Source: Methylobacterium oryzihabitans
GTDB lineage: Bacteria; Pseudomonadota; Alphaproteobacteria; Rhizobiales; Beijerinckiaceae
Direction of reading: 5' to 3'
Assembly (NCBI RefSeq): GCF_004004555.2
Contig: NZ_SACP01000021.1
Coordinates: 1-64,000, forward strand
DNA: 64,000 bases
Shown here in pieces: positions 35,280-44,793 of the stretch; the stretch's first letter is position 1; each line of letters starts with the position of its first letter. The notes beneath the pieces were generated by a model. The model worked only from the letters and a program-made list of their open reading frames with translations, did no database searches and was not told the DNA's origin. A program made the position numbers and the translations under genes.

Positions 35280-36026
35280 TCAGCTCGCGGGGTCCAAGAC
35301 CTGCGGCTGGGCCGAGATCGCGACGGCGTTTGGCGCGAGTGGGAGTGAGCGGGCGAGCTGCTCGGCCGTCAATGGAGTGCTCTCGTCAACGATCAGCGCG
35401 CGTGGTCCGGCCGGTGCCGAGTTCGGATCTCGGGCGAGCCACGCCGTCAGCCGATCGTTGGCCGCCCGCCATTGCGCGTCCGTCGGGCATTCGTCGCAGC
35501 CGTGCGCGCGACATGAGGACTCCCCGCACCGCTCGACGGTGTGGACGCGGTCGGGATAGACGCGGCCGAGGGGCGCCGTGACCAAATCATAGCGGTGGTC
35601 GGACGGGGCGCCGTCCGAGAGATGCGCGTCGAGCACCCAGGCGAGACCGCGCAGAGCTTTCGATTCGGCATCAGGGCCCGTTCGCCCGCCGCGGTGGTGC
35701 AGCATCGTCGCGAAGTTCGCGACGTCGACCGGGTCGCCCTTGAGGACGTGCTCGTTGAGCATGGCCGCCAGGCTCTCGACAGAGCACCGCTCAGCGTCGT
35801 TCCAGCCCCCGCGCCCCTTTTCCCGAGATCGAGCGAATTCGGCCTTCGTGGCAGCTGCGAACGCATCCACGGCCACGTCGTCCGGGTGAGTGGGGCGGAT
35901 TAGCGCCACGCTCGCAGAACCGACAGCGCTCGATGCAGCAGAAACGGTCGGATGGCTCTGGCCTGTCGCCGGGATCACGTCTTCGTGAACGAAGCTCCAG
36001 CCGGCGGCATGCAGAGCGCTGACCAC
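35280..36026 (-). CDS. Hypothetical protein with Cys cluster
   Basis: A 248-residue protein of unknown function (GTG start; the frame is also open a little further upstream as GLKGGIAANRTALV, so the real start may lie higher). The middle contains SLAAMLNEHVLKGDPVDVAN, a pattern seen in small prophage-borne proteins. Four cysteines cluster near residue 175 (CGESSCRAHGCDEC) and could bind zinc. It is the last gene before the tRNA-Lys end of the candidate island. I cannot assign a family. Confidence 0.5.
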   Translation of the reverse strand: MVSALHAAGWSFVHEDVIPATGQSHPTVSAASSAVGSASVALIRPTHPDDVAVDAFAAATKAEFARSREKGRGGWNDAERCSVESLAAMLNEHVLKGDPVDVANFATMLHHRGGRTGPDAESKALRGLAWVLDAHLSDGAPSDHRYDLVTAPLGRVYPDRVHTVERCGESSCRAHGCDECPTDAQWRAANDRLTAWLARDPNSAPAGPRALIVDESTPLTAEQLARSLPLAPNAVAISAQPQVLDPAS

Positions 36027-36215
36027 GAGAGCGGTCCGATTTGCCGCGATCCCGCCCTTGAGGCCAGGTTCGAGGGCCGCGCAGATGATGTCAGAAGGGG
36101 AAGGTGGTGCCTGGGGTATCTGAGGTATTGGAACGCTCCGTCAGGGAAGGATTCCAACGGCTCTCCAACAACCCGGTTATGCCTCTCACCAAGTAGCTCT
36201 GCTGCTTGGGGAATT

Positions 36216-36291
<76 letters not shown>

Positions 36292-36311
36292 GTCACTCCG
36301 AAGAGCGAGGT

Positions 36312-36334
36312 CGGAGCGGTCACCAGCCGCTCCG
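36312..36334. terminator. Hairpin between leuA and tRNA-Lys
   Basis: CGGAGCGG and CCGCTCCG pair around the loop TCACCAG about 75 bases after the leuA stop codon. It probably ends leuA transcription before the tRNA gene. Confidence 0.4.
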
Positions 36335-36410
36335 TCTGTGAGGCGGGGATCTACAGGCTCGACCCGGACGTGTCCAGCCCTAAGATCCGCCGCCGCGCAG
36401 ATTTCCCGCC

Positions 36411-37985
<1,575 letters not shown>

Positions 37986-38066
37986 GGCGGATCTCTGGAG
38001 TTCGGTCCCGGGACGAACGGCGTCGCGCAGGGACGGTCGCGGCAGGGTGGCTCGGGTCTCTGCGGT

Positions 38067-38107
38067 CCCCTGAAGGCCCAGGCGCACGCCCGGACGGCCC
38101 TCAGGGG
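38067..38107 (-). promoter_or_regulatory. Candidate leuA attenuator hairpin
   Basis: CCCCTGAAGGCC (38067-38078) and GGCCCTCAGGGG (38096-38107) form a stem with one mismatch. It overlaps the stop codon of the leader frame and lies about 80 bases before leuA. This is the position expected of an attenuation structure; alternative stems were not worked out. Confidence 0.5.
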
Positions 38108-38202
38108 CTGATAAGGAGAAGGCCGGCGAGACGGAGCGCGCGCGACGTCGCCACCGCGGGAGCGGGGCGGTCGGTCGTCAGCGCGGAGCCGGCATGAGCC
38201 AC
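38101..38202 (-). CDS. Leucine-rich leader peptide before leuA
   Basis: A 33-codon frame starting GTG, with AGGAG nine bases before the start, and ending RALRLAGLLLISP. Five of its last thirteen residues are leucine, including a run of three just before the end. The stop codon lies in the right arm of a strong hairpin. Leader peptides rich in the regulated amino acid control leuA by ribosome stalling in many alphaproteobacteria, so leucine attenuation is inferred. Its first half (AHAGSALTTDRPAPAVAT) shows no special composition. Confidence 0.55.
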   Translation of the reverse strand: MAHAGSALTTDRPAPAVATSRALRLAGLLLISP

Positions 38203-38309
38203 GGCTCGAATCTCCTGATGCGGGGCGCCGATCCGGCGTCATGCCCCTCGCGAGGGCTCTCCGTTTACCGGCCGCGGGGCGCGCTGACAAGACGCGGCAG
38301 CGACTCGCA

Positions 38310-38495
38310 CAGGGCAATCGGGTGAAACCCGATTGTCGATCCGTCGGGCGCGAAGAGCGCCCCGCGCAGCGGGTCCGGGAGGACGAACGTCCTCTCGGAC
38401 GCAGAGCGGAGCGAAGCCAAGTGAGCGGACGCGAATGCCGGCGCCTGAGGCCAAGCAAGAAACCCAGGGCAATCGGGTTCACCCGATTGCCCTGG
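38310..38495. repeat. Intergenic repeat, family B (copy 2)
   Basis: The element is bounded by CAGGGCAATCGGGTGAAACC at the left and a matching CAATCGGGTTCACCCGATTG stem at the right. It shares an inner hairpin (GAGGACGAACGTCCTC) and a long right half with copy 1 at 21421-21618. It lies between leuA's leader and a lipoprotein gene. Frames through it are repeat artefacts. Confidence 0.85.
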
Positions 38496-38585
38496 CGCCT
38501 CGCATTGACCGTCCCCGACCGGCGGGCCACAAGCTTGGCCATGCGGCCTAGCCCGGCCGCCGTCCGGTTCACGGGGAGAACAGCC

Positions 38586-38924
38586 GTGTCACCCTCACTC
38601 CGCCACGGGCTCGCCGCCCTCGTCCTCGCCGCGGCCGCGCCGCTCGCCGGCTGCAACTCCAAGGCCCCCCCCGCTCCGGTCGCCGCGGTGCCGGCGGCCC
38701 CGGGTCCGGTCGCGGCGCTGGTGCCCGGCGCCGGCTGCGGCCCGGCGATCGCCCGCACTCAGGCGGTGGTCGACAGCGACGTCGCCACCGGCAACCTCAA
38801 CGCCCCGGTCGGGCAGCGCTTCTCGGCCGACCTCGCGGTGGCGTCGAACGCCTGCGCCGGCGGACGGGACGTCGAGGCGATGCGCCTGCTCGCCGCCGCC
38901 AAGGCGCGCTACGGCTACCCGTAG
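38586..38924 (+). CDS. Small lipoprotein
   Basis: A 112-residue exported lipoprotein. The signal peptide ends in the lipobox LAGC (LAALVLAAAAPLAGC), so the cysteine should carry lipid. A Pro/Ala-rich linker follows, then a short domain with two cysteines (GAGCGPAIARTQAVVDSDVA and SNACAGGRDVEAMRLLAAAK). The GTG start is preceded by GGGGAGA. Function unknown; similar small lipoproteins are frequent in the group. Confidence 0.7.
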   Translation: MSPSLRHGLAALVLAAAAPLAGCNSKAPPAPVAAVPAAPGPVAALVPGAGCGPAIARTQAVVDSDVATGNLNAPVGQRFSADLAVASNACAGGRDVEAMRLLAAAKARYGYP

Positions 38925-38928
38925 GGCG

Positions 38929-39633
38929 TCAGGCGCCGGCGAGGGCGTCGGCGAGGAAGGTCCGGACGTAGCCGGGCATGCGGGCCGGGTCGATGTCGCC
39001 CGGCCCGCGCACCACCACCATGCCGGCGAGTTCGGGCTCGGCCTCGCGGGCGAGATGCGCCTCGATGCGGGCGAGGACGGCATTGGTCTCGTCCGCCAGG
39101 ACGACCGGCTCGAGGATTCCGAGCAGCCCGCCGTCGCGCACGACGACGAAGCCCTCGGTGCTCTCCGGCCCGACGAGGCCGGTCTCCTCGGTGAATTCCC
39201 GCCGGGCGCTGGCGGCGAGGTCGACGGCCCCGTCCGGCCCGACATCCGAGCGGTCGGGCGTGCCGCAGGCGAAGTACGCCTGCCCGGCCCGGGCGGTGTG
39301 CCCGCCCATGCGGCCGAGCAGGTAGGCGCCGTCCGCGGTGCGCGGCGCCAGCGCGGCGAAGACGTTGGCGACCGAGTCGTCGGGAAAGCCGAGGTCGATG
39401 AACGCCGTCAGGGCGGCGTAGTCGGACTCGAACAGCCCGAGCCGCAGCGTGCCGTCGGGCTCCACCGCGAACTCGTGGGCGAGCAGCACCGCGCCGTTGA
39501 ACATCGCCGGCGTCGCGGCGAGGCGGCGGCGCCAGTTCGCGGCGATCGCGGCGCGGGCCTCCCGCGCCCAGGCCCAGTCGTGCGGCCCGACGCGGGCGCG
39601 GACCCGGCGGACCCGGGTAAGGGAGACGCTCAC
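38929..39633 (-). CDS. NUDIX hydrolase-like protein
   Basis: A 234-residue protein whose Nudix box is seen as REFTEETGLVG, preceded by a less regular front half (DGAVDLAASAR). Residues about 1-95 form an N-terminal domain with NGAVLLAHEFAVEPDGTLRL. Nudix enzymes split nucleoside-diphosphate-linked compounds. The GTG start overlaps the stop codon of the PhzF gene by four bases, so the two are co-translated. Whether the incomplete box is active is open. Confidence 0.75.
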   Translation of the reverse strand: MSVSLTRVRRVRARVGPHDWAWAREARAAIAANWRRRLAATPAMFNGAVLLAHEFAVEPDGTLRLGLFESDYAALTAFIDLGFPDDSVANVFAALAPRTADGAYLLGRMGGHTARAGQAYFACGTPDRSDVGPDGAVDLAASARREFTEETGLVGPESTEGFVVVRDGGLLGILEPVVLADETNAVLARIEAHLAREAEPELAGMVVVRGPGDIDPARMPGYVRTFLADALAGA

Positions 39634-40544
39634 AGCAGCAGCTCGCCCCGGGACACCACCACGGCGCTGCCGCCGATCTCGGCGCCGCGCAGGGCGCCGC
39701 CCTCGATCACGAGCTGGAGCGCGATCTCGCTCGGCCGGCCCATCTCGTAGCCCTGGGCGATCATTACGTCGTGAGTGCCGTCGCCGAGGGGCTCGCACTG
39801 CATCAGCACGCCCGCGAAGGCCGCCGAGGCGCCGCCGGTGGCCGGATCCTCCGGGATGCCGCTCGCCGGCGCGAACATCCGGGCACGGAAGGACTGGGCC
39901 GGGTCGCCGGTCTCGCGGGTGTAGAGAAACACCTTGGCGCCGGCCCCGAACGCGACCTGGAGCGATTCGACGCTCGGCTTCGCCCGCCCGAGGGCGGCCA
40001 GGGAGCGCACCGGCACGAAGTCGAACGGCGTGCCGGCGGTGTGGCGGCTCGGCCGGTGCAGGTCGAAGCCGATCTCGGCCGGGTCGAGGCCGAGCGCCCG
40101 GGCGACGGCCTCCGGCTCCGGCCCGAGCCCGCCGGCCTCGCCCCAGATCTCGGGCAGGCGCGGCAGGCGGAACCGGGCCCGGCCGCGCCCCTCGCCGGTC
40201 TCGACGATGCAGGGCACGGTGCCGACGGTCTCCTCGAGGCCGAACGCCACCGCGTCGGCGATCTCGGCGCGCTTGTCCTGGAGCGCGAGCAGCACGGCGG
40301 TCCCGACCGTGGGGTGGCCGGCGAAGGGCAGCTCCTGGCGCGGGGTGAAGATGCGCAGCCGGGCCCGGTGGCGCGGCTCGTCGGGAGGGAGCACGAACAC
40401 CGTCTCGGACAGGTTGAACTCGGCCGCGATCGCCTGCATGGCCATGGCGTCGAGCCCCTCGGCATCGAGCACCACCGCGAGCGGATTGCCGGCGAGCGGA
40501 TGCTCGGTGAACACGTCGAGGGTGGCGAAGCGGCGCGCGGCCAT
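39630..40544 (-). CDS. PhzF family isomerase/epimerase
   Basis: A 304-residue protein with the two-lobed PhzF fold (diaminopimelate epimerase-like). Glu47 in FNLSETVFV is the expected catalytic acid, and GIPEDPATGGAS in the second lobe is the typical family signature. Family members isomerise small metabolites, best known in phenazine synthesis, but no phenazine genes are present here, so the substrate is unknown. First gene of a two-gene unit with the NUDIX gene. Confidence 0.88.
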   Translation of the reverse strand: MAARRFATLDVFTEHPLAGNPLAVVLDAEGLDAMAMQAIAAEFNLSETVFVLPPDEPRHRARLRIFTPRQELPFAGHPTVGTAVLLALQDKRAEIADAVAFGLEETVGTVPCIVETGEGRGRARFRLPRLPEIWGEAGGLGPEPEAVARALGLDPAEIGFDLHRPSRHTAGTPFDFVPVRSLAALGRAKPSVESLQVAFGAGAKVFLYTRETGDPAQSFRARMFAPASGIPEDPATGGASAAFAGVLMQCEPLGDGTHDVMIAQGYEMGRPSEIALQLVIEGGALRGAEIGGSAVVVSRGELLL

Positions 40545-40635
40545 GGATCTCTCCGGTTCGACTCTGTGGTGCGACGCAACACGCGGGGGCGGGCGGGCGC
40601 AAGCCCTTATCGGCCTCTCCCAGCCTTGACGTCTC

Positions 40636-40649
40636 TACCTTATAAGGTA
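40636..40649. promoter_or_regulatory. Palindromic operator of the toxin-antitoxin operon
   Basis: TACCTTATAAGGTA is a perfect 14-bp palindrome 22 bases before the toxin start. TTGACG (40626-40631) just upstream could be a -35 box, so a repressor bound here would block the promoter. The XRE antitoxin encoded in the operon is the likely binder. Confidence 0.6.
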
Positions 40650-40671
40650 AACCTCAAAAGGTGGGGCAGCG

Positions 40672-41034
40672 ATGGGTGGACCGATCAAGACCCTCCAGGC
40701 GGCCTTCTACACCATGGAATCCGGACGACGTCCGGTCCGGGACTGGCTCATGGAGCTGCCCGCCACCGACCGCAAGACAATCGGCGAGGATATCGCGACG
40801 CTCGAGTTCTGCTGGCCGATCGGGAAACCGAAATGCGCGCCCATCTCCGGCGTGAAGGGATTGTACGAGGTCCGTTCGACGATTTCATCGGGTCGGATCG
40901 CCCGCGTCTTCTTCGTTCTGGTCGGCCCGCGTATGGTGCTCTTGCACGGCTTCATCAAGAAGACGCAGAAGACGCCCGAGAAGGAAATCGACCTCGCCAC
41001 AGCCCGGATGAAGGACGTGCTGCGCCATGAATGA
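40672..41034 (+). CDS. HigB/RelE-type toxin (Gp49-like)
   Basis: A 120-residue protein of the phage-derived Gp49-like/HigB group of the RelE/ParE superfamily, seen in VRDWLMELPATDRKTIGEDI, in GLYEVRSTISSGRIARVFFV and in FIKKTQKTPEKEIDLA. Such toxins cut mRNA on the ribosome. The order toxin then antitoxin is typical of HigBA. It overlaps the antitoxin gene by eight bases. Expression is probably controlled by the palindrome at 40636-40649. Confidence 0.88.
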   Translation: MGGPIKTLQAAFYTMESGRRPVRDWLMELPATDRKTIGEDIATLEFCWPIGKPKCAPISGVKGLYEVRSTISSGRIARVFFVLVGPRMVLLHGFIKKTQKTPEKEIDLATARMKDVLRHE

Positions 41035-41311
41035 CAATCCGAGGATCGGCGAGAGCTTCGACAGCTTCCTGCGCGACGAAGGCCTCTACGAGGATGTGAC
41101 GGCGACGGCGATCAAGCGCACGCTCGCGCTCCAGATCGAGCGGGAGATGCTGTCGCAGAACATCACCAAGTCGGAACTCGCCCGCCGCATGCGGACCAGC
41201 GCGACGCAGGTCGGCCGGCTGTTCGACCCGGACAACGACCGCATCCAGCTCGACACGCTGGTGAAGGCGGCATCCGCGGTCGGGAAGACGCTCGCGGTCA
41301 GCCTCGTCTGA
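41027..41311 (+). CDS. XRE-type antitoxin (HigA-like)
   Basis: A 94-residue helix-turn-helix protein. The DNA-binding helices are seen in ITKSELARRMRTSATQVGRL and the following FDPDNDRIQLDTLVKAA. It would neutralise the toxin encoded just upstream and repress the operon. The start lies inside the toxin gene, so the two are translationally coupled. Confidence 0.88.
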   Translation: MNDNPRIGESFDSFLRDEGLYEDVTATAIKRTLALQIEREMLSQNITKSELARRMRTSATQVGRLFDPDNDRIQLDTLVKAASAVGKTLAVSLV

Positions 41312-41332
41312 TCGCCCCCGCCTTCGGGAGGC

Positions 41333-42181
41333 TCACACCGCCTCGACCGGAAATACCCGGCTCGGGGACACGAACTCGTCCTGGGCCGCGACCGTGAGGA
41401 TCTCGCGGGCGCCGGCCTCCGCGGTGCGGCGCAGCAGGCCGAAGACCGAGGCGCCGGCGGCGGCGAGCGCCGCCTCGGCCGAGCGGGTGCGGGCGTAGTG
41501 GACGAGGAACAGCGCCGCGGTGGCGTCGCCGGCGCCGTTGATGTCGAGCGACAGGCGCGGAGTGCGCAGGCGCCAGAACCGCCCGCCCTCGCCGGCCAGG
41601 AGGTCGATGGCGTCGTCCGGCGTCTCGGCGGTGTGGAGCGAGGTGACCAGCACCACCCGCGGCCCGGTCGCCTGCACCGCCGCCACCGCCGCCTTCGCCG
41701 CCGCGAGCGTGCCGCTGTCCCGGCCCGAGAGGAAGTCCAGCTCGAACTGGTTGGGGGTGATGAGGTCGGCGGCGGGCACCGCCTGATCGCGCATGAATTC
41801 CGGCACGCCCGGGCGCACGAACACCCCGCGGCCGACGTCGCCGATCACCGGGTCACAGCAATACAGGGCCGCCGGGTTGGCGGCGCGCACCCGCCCGACC
41901 GCGGTCAGGATCGCGGTGCCGATATCGGCCGAGCCCATGTAGCCCGACAGGACCCCGTCGCAGGTGCCGAGCACGCCGCGCTCGGCGATGCCGTCGACCA
42001 GTTCCTCGATCGCCGGACCGTCGAACACCCGCCCGCGCCACGCGCCGTAGCCGGTGTGGTTGGAGAACTGCACCGTGTGGATCGGCCAGACCTCGACCCC
42101 GAGGCGCTGCATCGGAAACACCGCCGAGGCGTTGCCGACATGGCCGTAGGCGACGTGGGACTGGATCGACAGGACGTTCAT
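41333..42181 (-). CDS. pdxY: Pyridoxal kinase
   Basis: A 282-residue ribokinase-fold kinase that phosphorylates pyridoxal for the salvage of vitamin B6. Marks are VLSIQSHVAYGHVGNASAVF at the N-terminus, LITPNQFELDFLSG, and the catalytic DINGAGDATAALFL near the end. The ATG at 42181 is chosen because the conserved N-terminus starts there. It stands alone, convergent with the antitoxin gene. Confidence 0.92.
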   Translation of the reverse strand: MNVLSIQSHVAYGHVGNASAVFPMQRLGVEVWPIHTVQFSNHTGYGAWRGRVFDGPAIEELVDGIAERGVLGTCDGVLSGYMGSADIGTAILTAVGRVRAANPAALYCCDPVIGDVGRGVFVRPGVPEFMRDQAVPAADLITPNQFELDFLSGRDSGTLAAAKAAVAAVQATGPRVVLVTSLHTAETPDDAIDLLAGEGGRFWRLRTPRLSLDINGAGDATAALFLVHYARTRSAEAALAAAGASVFGLLRRTAEAGAREILTVAAQDEFVSPSRVFPVEAV

Positions 42182-42391
42182 GGCGCGTCTCGCAGGCCGG
42201 AGAACCCTCGCGGGTCCGCGTGCCGCCAACCCGTGCGGGCTGCGTAGCGGAAGGCGCCGAGCGCAGCAATTCGCTCACGATCATGCCATGGACCCGGAGG
42301 GCAGAGCTTGCCCCGGGGCAGCCGCGAACCAGATCCCAGCGGCCGAACGGTCAGGATGCCGGACGATCAGGATACTGGAAGATCAGGATTC

Positions 42392-42916
42392 ATGGACTTC
42401 GAGACGATCCGCACCACGACCCTCGACTTCGTGCGCGAGCACCAGGCCTGGGCGCCGGTCATCACCGGGATCATCGCCTTCTGCGAGTCGCTCGCGGTGC
42501 TGTCGTTCCTGGTGCCCGCCACCGTGATCCTGCTCGGGATCGGGGCGCTGCTCGGCGCCACCGACATCCCGTTCCTGCCGGTGATGATCGGGGCGGCGAT
42601 CGGGGCGATCCTCGGCGACTGGGTGTCGTACGAGTTCGGCCGCTACTACAAGGAAGGCTCGAAGCGGATCTGGCCGCTCAGCCGCTATCCGGCGATGGTC
42701 GAGAAGGGCGAGGAATTCTGCCGCCGCTGGGGCGCGTGGGGCATCTTCGTCGGCCGGTTCATCGGACCGGCGCGGGCGGTGGTGCCGCTCATCGCCGGGG
42801 TGTTCGCGGTCTCGCGGCTGCACTTCCAGCTCGCCAACGTCAGCTCGGCCTTCGTCTGGGCCTTCGTCTGGCTGGCGCCGGGGGCCGGGGTGGTGCAGTT
42901 CTGGCCGGGGAAGTAG
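42392..42916 (+). CDS. DedA family membrane protein
   Basis: A 174-residue inner-membrane protein of the DedA/SNARE-associated family. The conserved GRFIGPARAVVPLIAG motif and the glycine-rich GALLGATDIPFLPVMIGAAI are visible, with about four or five membrane segments. Family members help flip or recycle lipid carriers such as undecaprenyl phosphate. The start at 42392 lies after repeated GGATACT/GGATCAG-like short sequences. It is shorter than most DedA proteins (about 200 residues) at the C-terminus. Confidence 0.85.
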   Translation: MDFETIRTTTLDFVREHQAWAPVITGIIAFCESLAVLSFLVPATVILLGIGALLGATDIPFLPVMIGAAIGAILGDWVSYEFGRYYKEGSKRIWPLSRYPAMVEKGEEFCRRWGAWGIFVGRFIGPARAVVPLIAGVFAVSRLHFQLANVSSAFVWAFVWLAPGAGVVQFWPGK

Positions 42917-42947
42917 GCCCGGCTCCCGAGGCGCCGGGCCGCTCAGC

Positions 42948-43958
42948 TCAGCTCATCGCCTTGCGCACGAAGCGGTCCTCGAAGGTCGCCGCGAGGTCGA
43001 CCTTGGCGCCCTGGAATTCCGGGTCGAGGGTCCGCACGAGGTCGAGGATGCTCGCCATGCCCTCGGGGGTCGGGATCCCGGTGCGGGAGTAGCTCTCCAG
43101 GGAGTTCTTCACCGCCTGCACGTAGAGCGCCCGGTCGCCGAAATGGTAGGCCGGCGGCACGGTGTCGGCGATCTCGTCCGGGCTCGCGGCGGCGATCCAC
43201 TTGAGCGACTTGGCGAAGGCGTTGACGACCTTCTGGGTCGCCATGGCGTGCTGGTTGATCCAGTCCGCCTTGGTGTAGACCACCGCGGCCGGATTCGCGC
43301 CGCCGAACAGCGCCCGGGTGCCGGCATCGGTGCGGGTGTCGATCAGCACCGCGATGTCGCCGTCGGATTCGAGCTTGGCGATCACCGGGTCGAGGTGGGA
43401 GATCGCGTCGATCTCGCCCTTCTTCATCGCGGCGATCGCGCCGGCGCCGCCGCCGATGCCGATGAGGGCGGCGTCGCTCGCCTTCAGCCCGGCCTTCAGC
43501 ATCGCGTACTGCGCCGCGAGCGCCGTCGAGGAGCCCGGGGCGGTGACGCCGATCTTGCGGCCCTTGAAGTCGGCCGGCGACTTGATCGTGCCGGCGAGGT
43601 CCTTGCGCACCCCGATGACGATGGCCGGCAGGCGGCCGAGCTCGCACACCGCGCGCACGTCCTGGCCCTTGGCCTGCATCCGGATCGTGTGCTCGTAGGC
43701 CCCGGTCACCACGTCGACCGAGCCGCCGATCAGGGCCTGGAGCGAGCGGGCGCCGCCGCCGAAATCGTTGATGTCGGCGTCGATGCCCTCCTCCTTGAAG
43801 AAGCCCTTCCGCTCGGCGATCGTCAGCGGCAGGTAGTACAGCAGCGGCTTGCCGCCGACGCCGATGCGCACCTTGACGATGTCGGCCCGGGCCGGGGCGG
43901 CGTGGCCGAGCGCCAGGGTCGCGGCGCCCGCGCCGGCGAGGAAGCTGCGGCGGTCCAT
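42948..43958 (-). CDS. ABC transporter substrate-binding protein (nitrate/sulfonate/taurine type)
   Basis: A 336-residue periplasmic protein with a Tat-like signal (MDRRSFLAGAGAATLALGHA) and the NMT1/SsuA-like fold (YYLPLTIAERKGFFKEEGID, APGSSTALAAQYAMLKAGL). It is the last gene of an ATPase-permease-binding protein operon. Related proteins bind aliphatic sulfonates, taurine, nitrate or pyrimidine precursors, and no metabolic gene in the operon decides between these. Confidence 0.9.
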   Translation of the reverse strand: MDRRSFLAGAGAATLALGHAAPARADIVKVRIGVGGKPLLYYLPLTIAERKGFFKEEGIDADINDFGGGARSLQALIGGSVDVVTGAYEHTIRMQAKGQDVRAVCELGRLPAIVIGVRKDLAGTIKSPADFKGRKIGVTAPGSSTALAAQYAMLKAGLKASDAALIGIGGGAGAIAAMKKGEIDAISHLDPVIAKLESDGDIAVLIDTRTDAGTRALFGGANPAAVVYTKADWINQHAMATQKVVNAFAKSLKWIAAASPDEIADTVPPAYHFGDRALYVQAVKNSLESYSRTGIPTPEGMASILDLVRTLDPEFQGAKVDLAATFEDRFVRKAMS

Positions 43959-43988
43959 GGGTGTCTCCTGCGGCAGGGGGAGTGAAGG

Positions 43989-44771
43989 TCAGCCGTGGCC
44001 CGCGCCGGGGCGCCAGTTCAGCAGCCGGTTCTCGATCAGGGTGACGACCGCGTCGATGACGATGACGAACACGGTCAGGATCAGCATCCCGGCGAAGACG
44101 CCGGTGACGTCGAACACGCTCTCGGCCTCGTGGATCTTGTAGCCGAGCCCGGCCGAGGAGCCGAGGTACTCGCCCACCACCGCGCCGACGAGGGCGAAGC
44201 CGACCGCGGTGTGCAGCGACGAGAACATCCAGGTCAGCGCCGAGGGCCAGTAGACGTGGCGCAGCAGCCCGCGCTCGTTCATGCCGAGCATGCGGGCGTT
44301 GTTGAGCACCACCGGGCTGACCTCGCGCACGCCCTGGTAGACGTTGAAGAACACGATGAAGAACACGAGGGTGAAGCCGAGTGCGACCTTCGACCAGATG
44401 CCGAGCCCGAACCACAGGGCGAAGATCGGCGCCAGCACCACCCGCGGCAGGGCGTTGGCGGCCTTGATGTAGGGGTCGAACACCGCCGCCAGCAGGGCGT
44501 TGCGGGCGAACACGAACCCGAACGCGATGCCGCCGGCTGCCCCGAACACGAAGGCCAGCACCGTTTCCTGCAGGGTGATCCACAGGTGGCCCCAGATCTC
44601 CGGGTTGGTCATCTCGGTCCAGGTGCGGGCCAGCACGTCGAGGGGGGTCGAGAAGAAGAACTGCACCTGCTTGGGGGCGCCGAAGACCGGGTACACGGTC
44701 AGCACGTGCCAGACGGCGAGGCCGGCGAGGCCGACGAGGATCTGGAGGGCGAGGAGGCCGAGGCGGTTCAC
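43989..44771 (-). CDS. ABC transporter permease (SsuC/TauC type)
   Basis: A 260-residue inner-membrane protein with about six membrane segments and the EAA loop that contacts the ATPase (LNNARMLGMNERGLLRHVYW). It is encoded between the ATPase and binding protein genes, with gaps of 22 and 30 bases. It would form a homodimeric channel for the same sulfonate- or nitrate-like substrate. Confidence 0.92.
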   Translation of the reverse strand: MNRLGLLALQILVGLAGLAVWHVLTVYPVFGAPKQVQFFFSTPLDVLARTWTEMTNPEIWGHLWITLQETVLAFVFGAAGGIAFGFVFARNALLAAVFDPYIKAANALPRVVLAPIFALWFGLGIWSKVALGFTLVFFIVFFNVYQGVREVSPVVLNNARMLGMNERGLLRHVYWPSALTWMFSSLHTAVGFALVGAVVGEYLGSSAGLGYKIHEAESVFDVTGVFAGMLILTVFVIVIDAVVTLIENRLLNWRPGAGHG

Positions 44772-44793
44772 GGGCGGGGCTCCGGGGCGGGTC

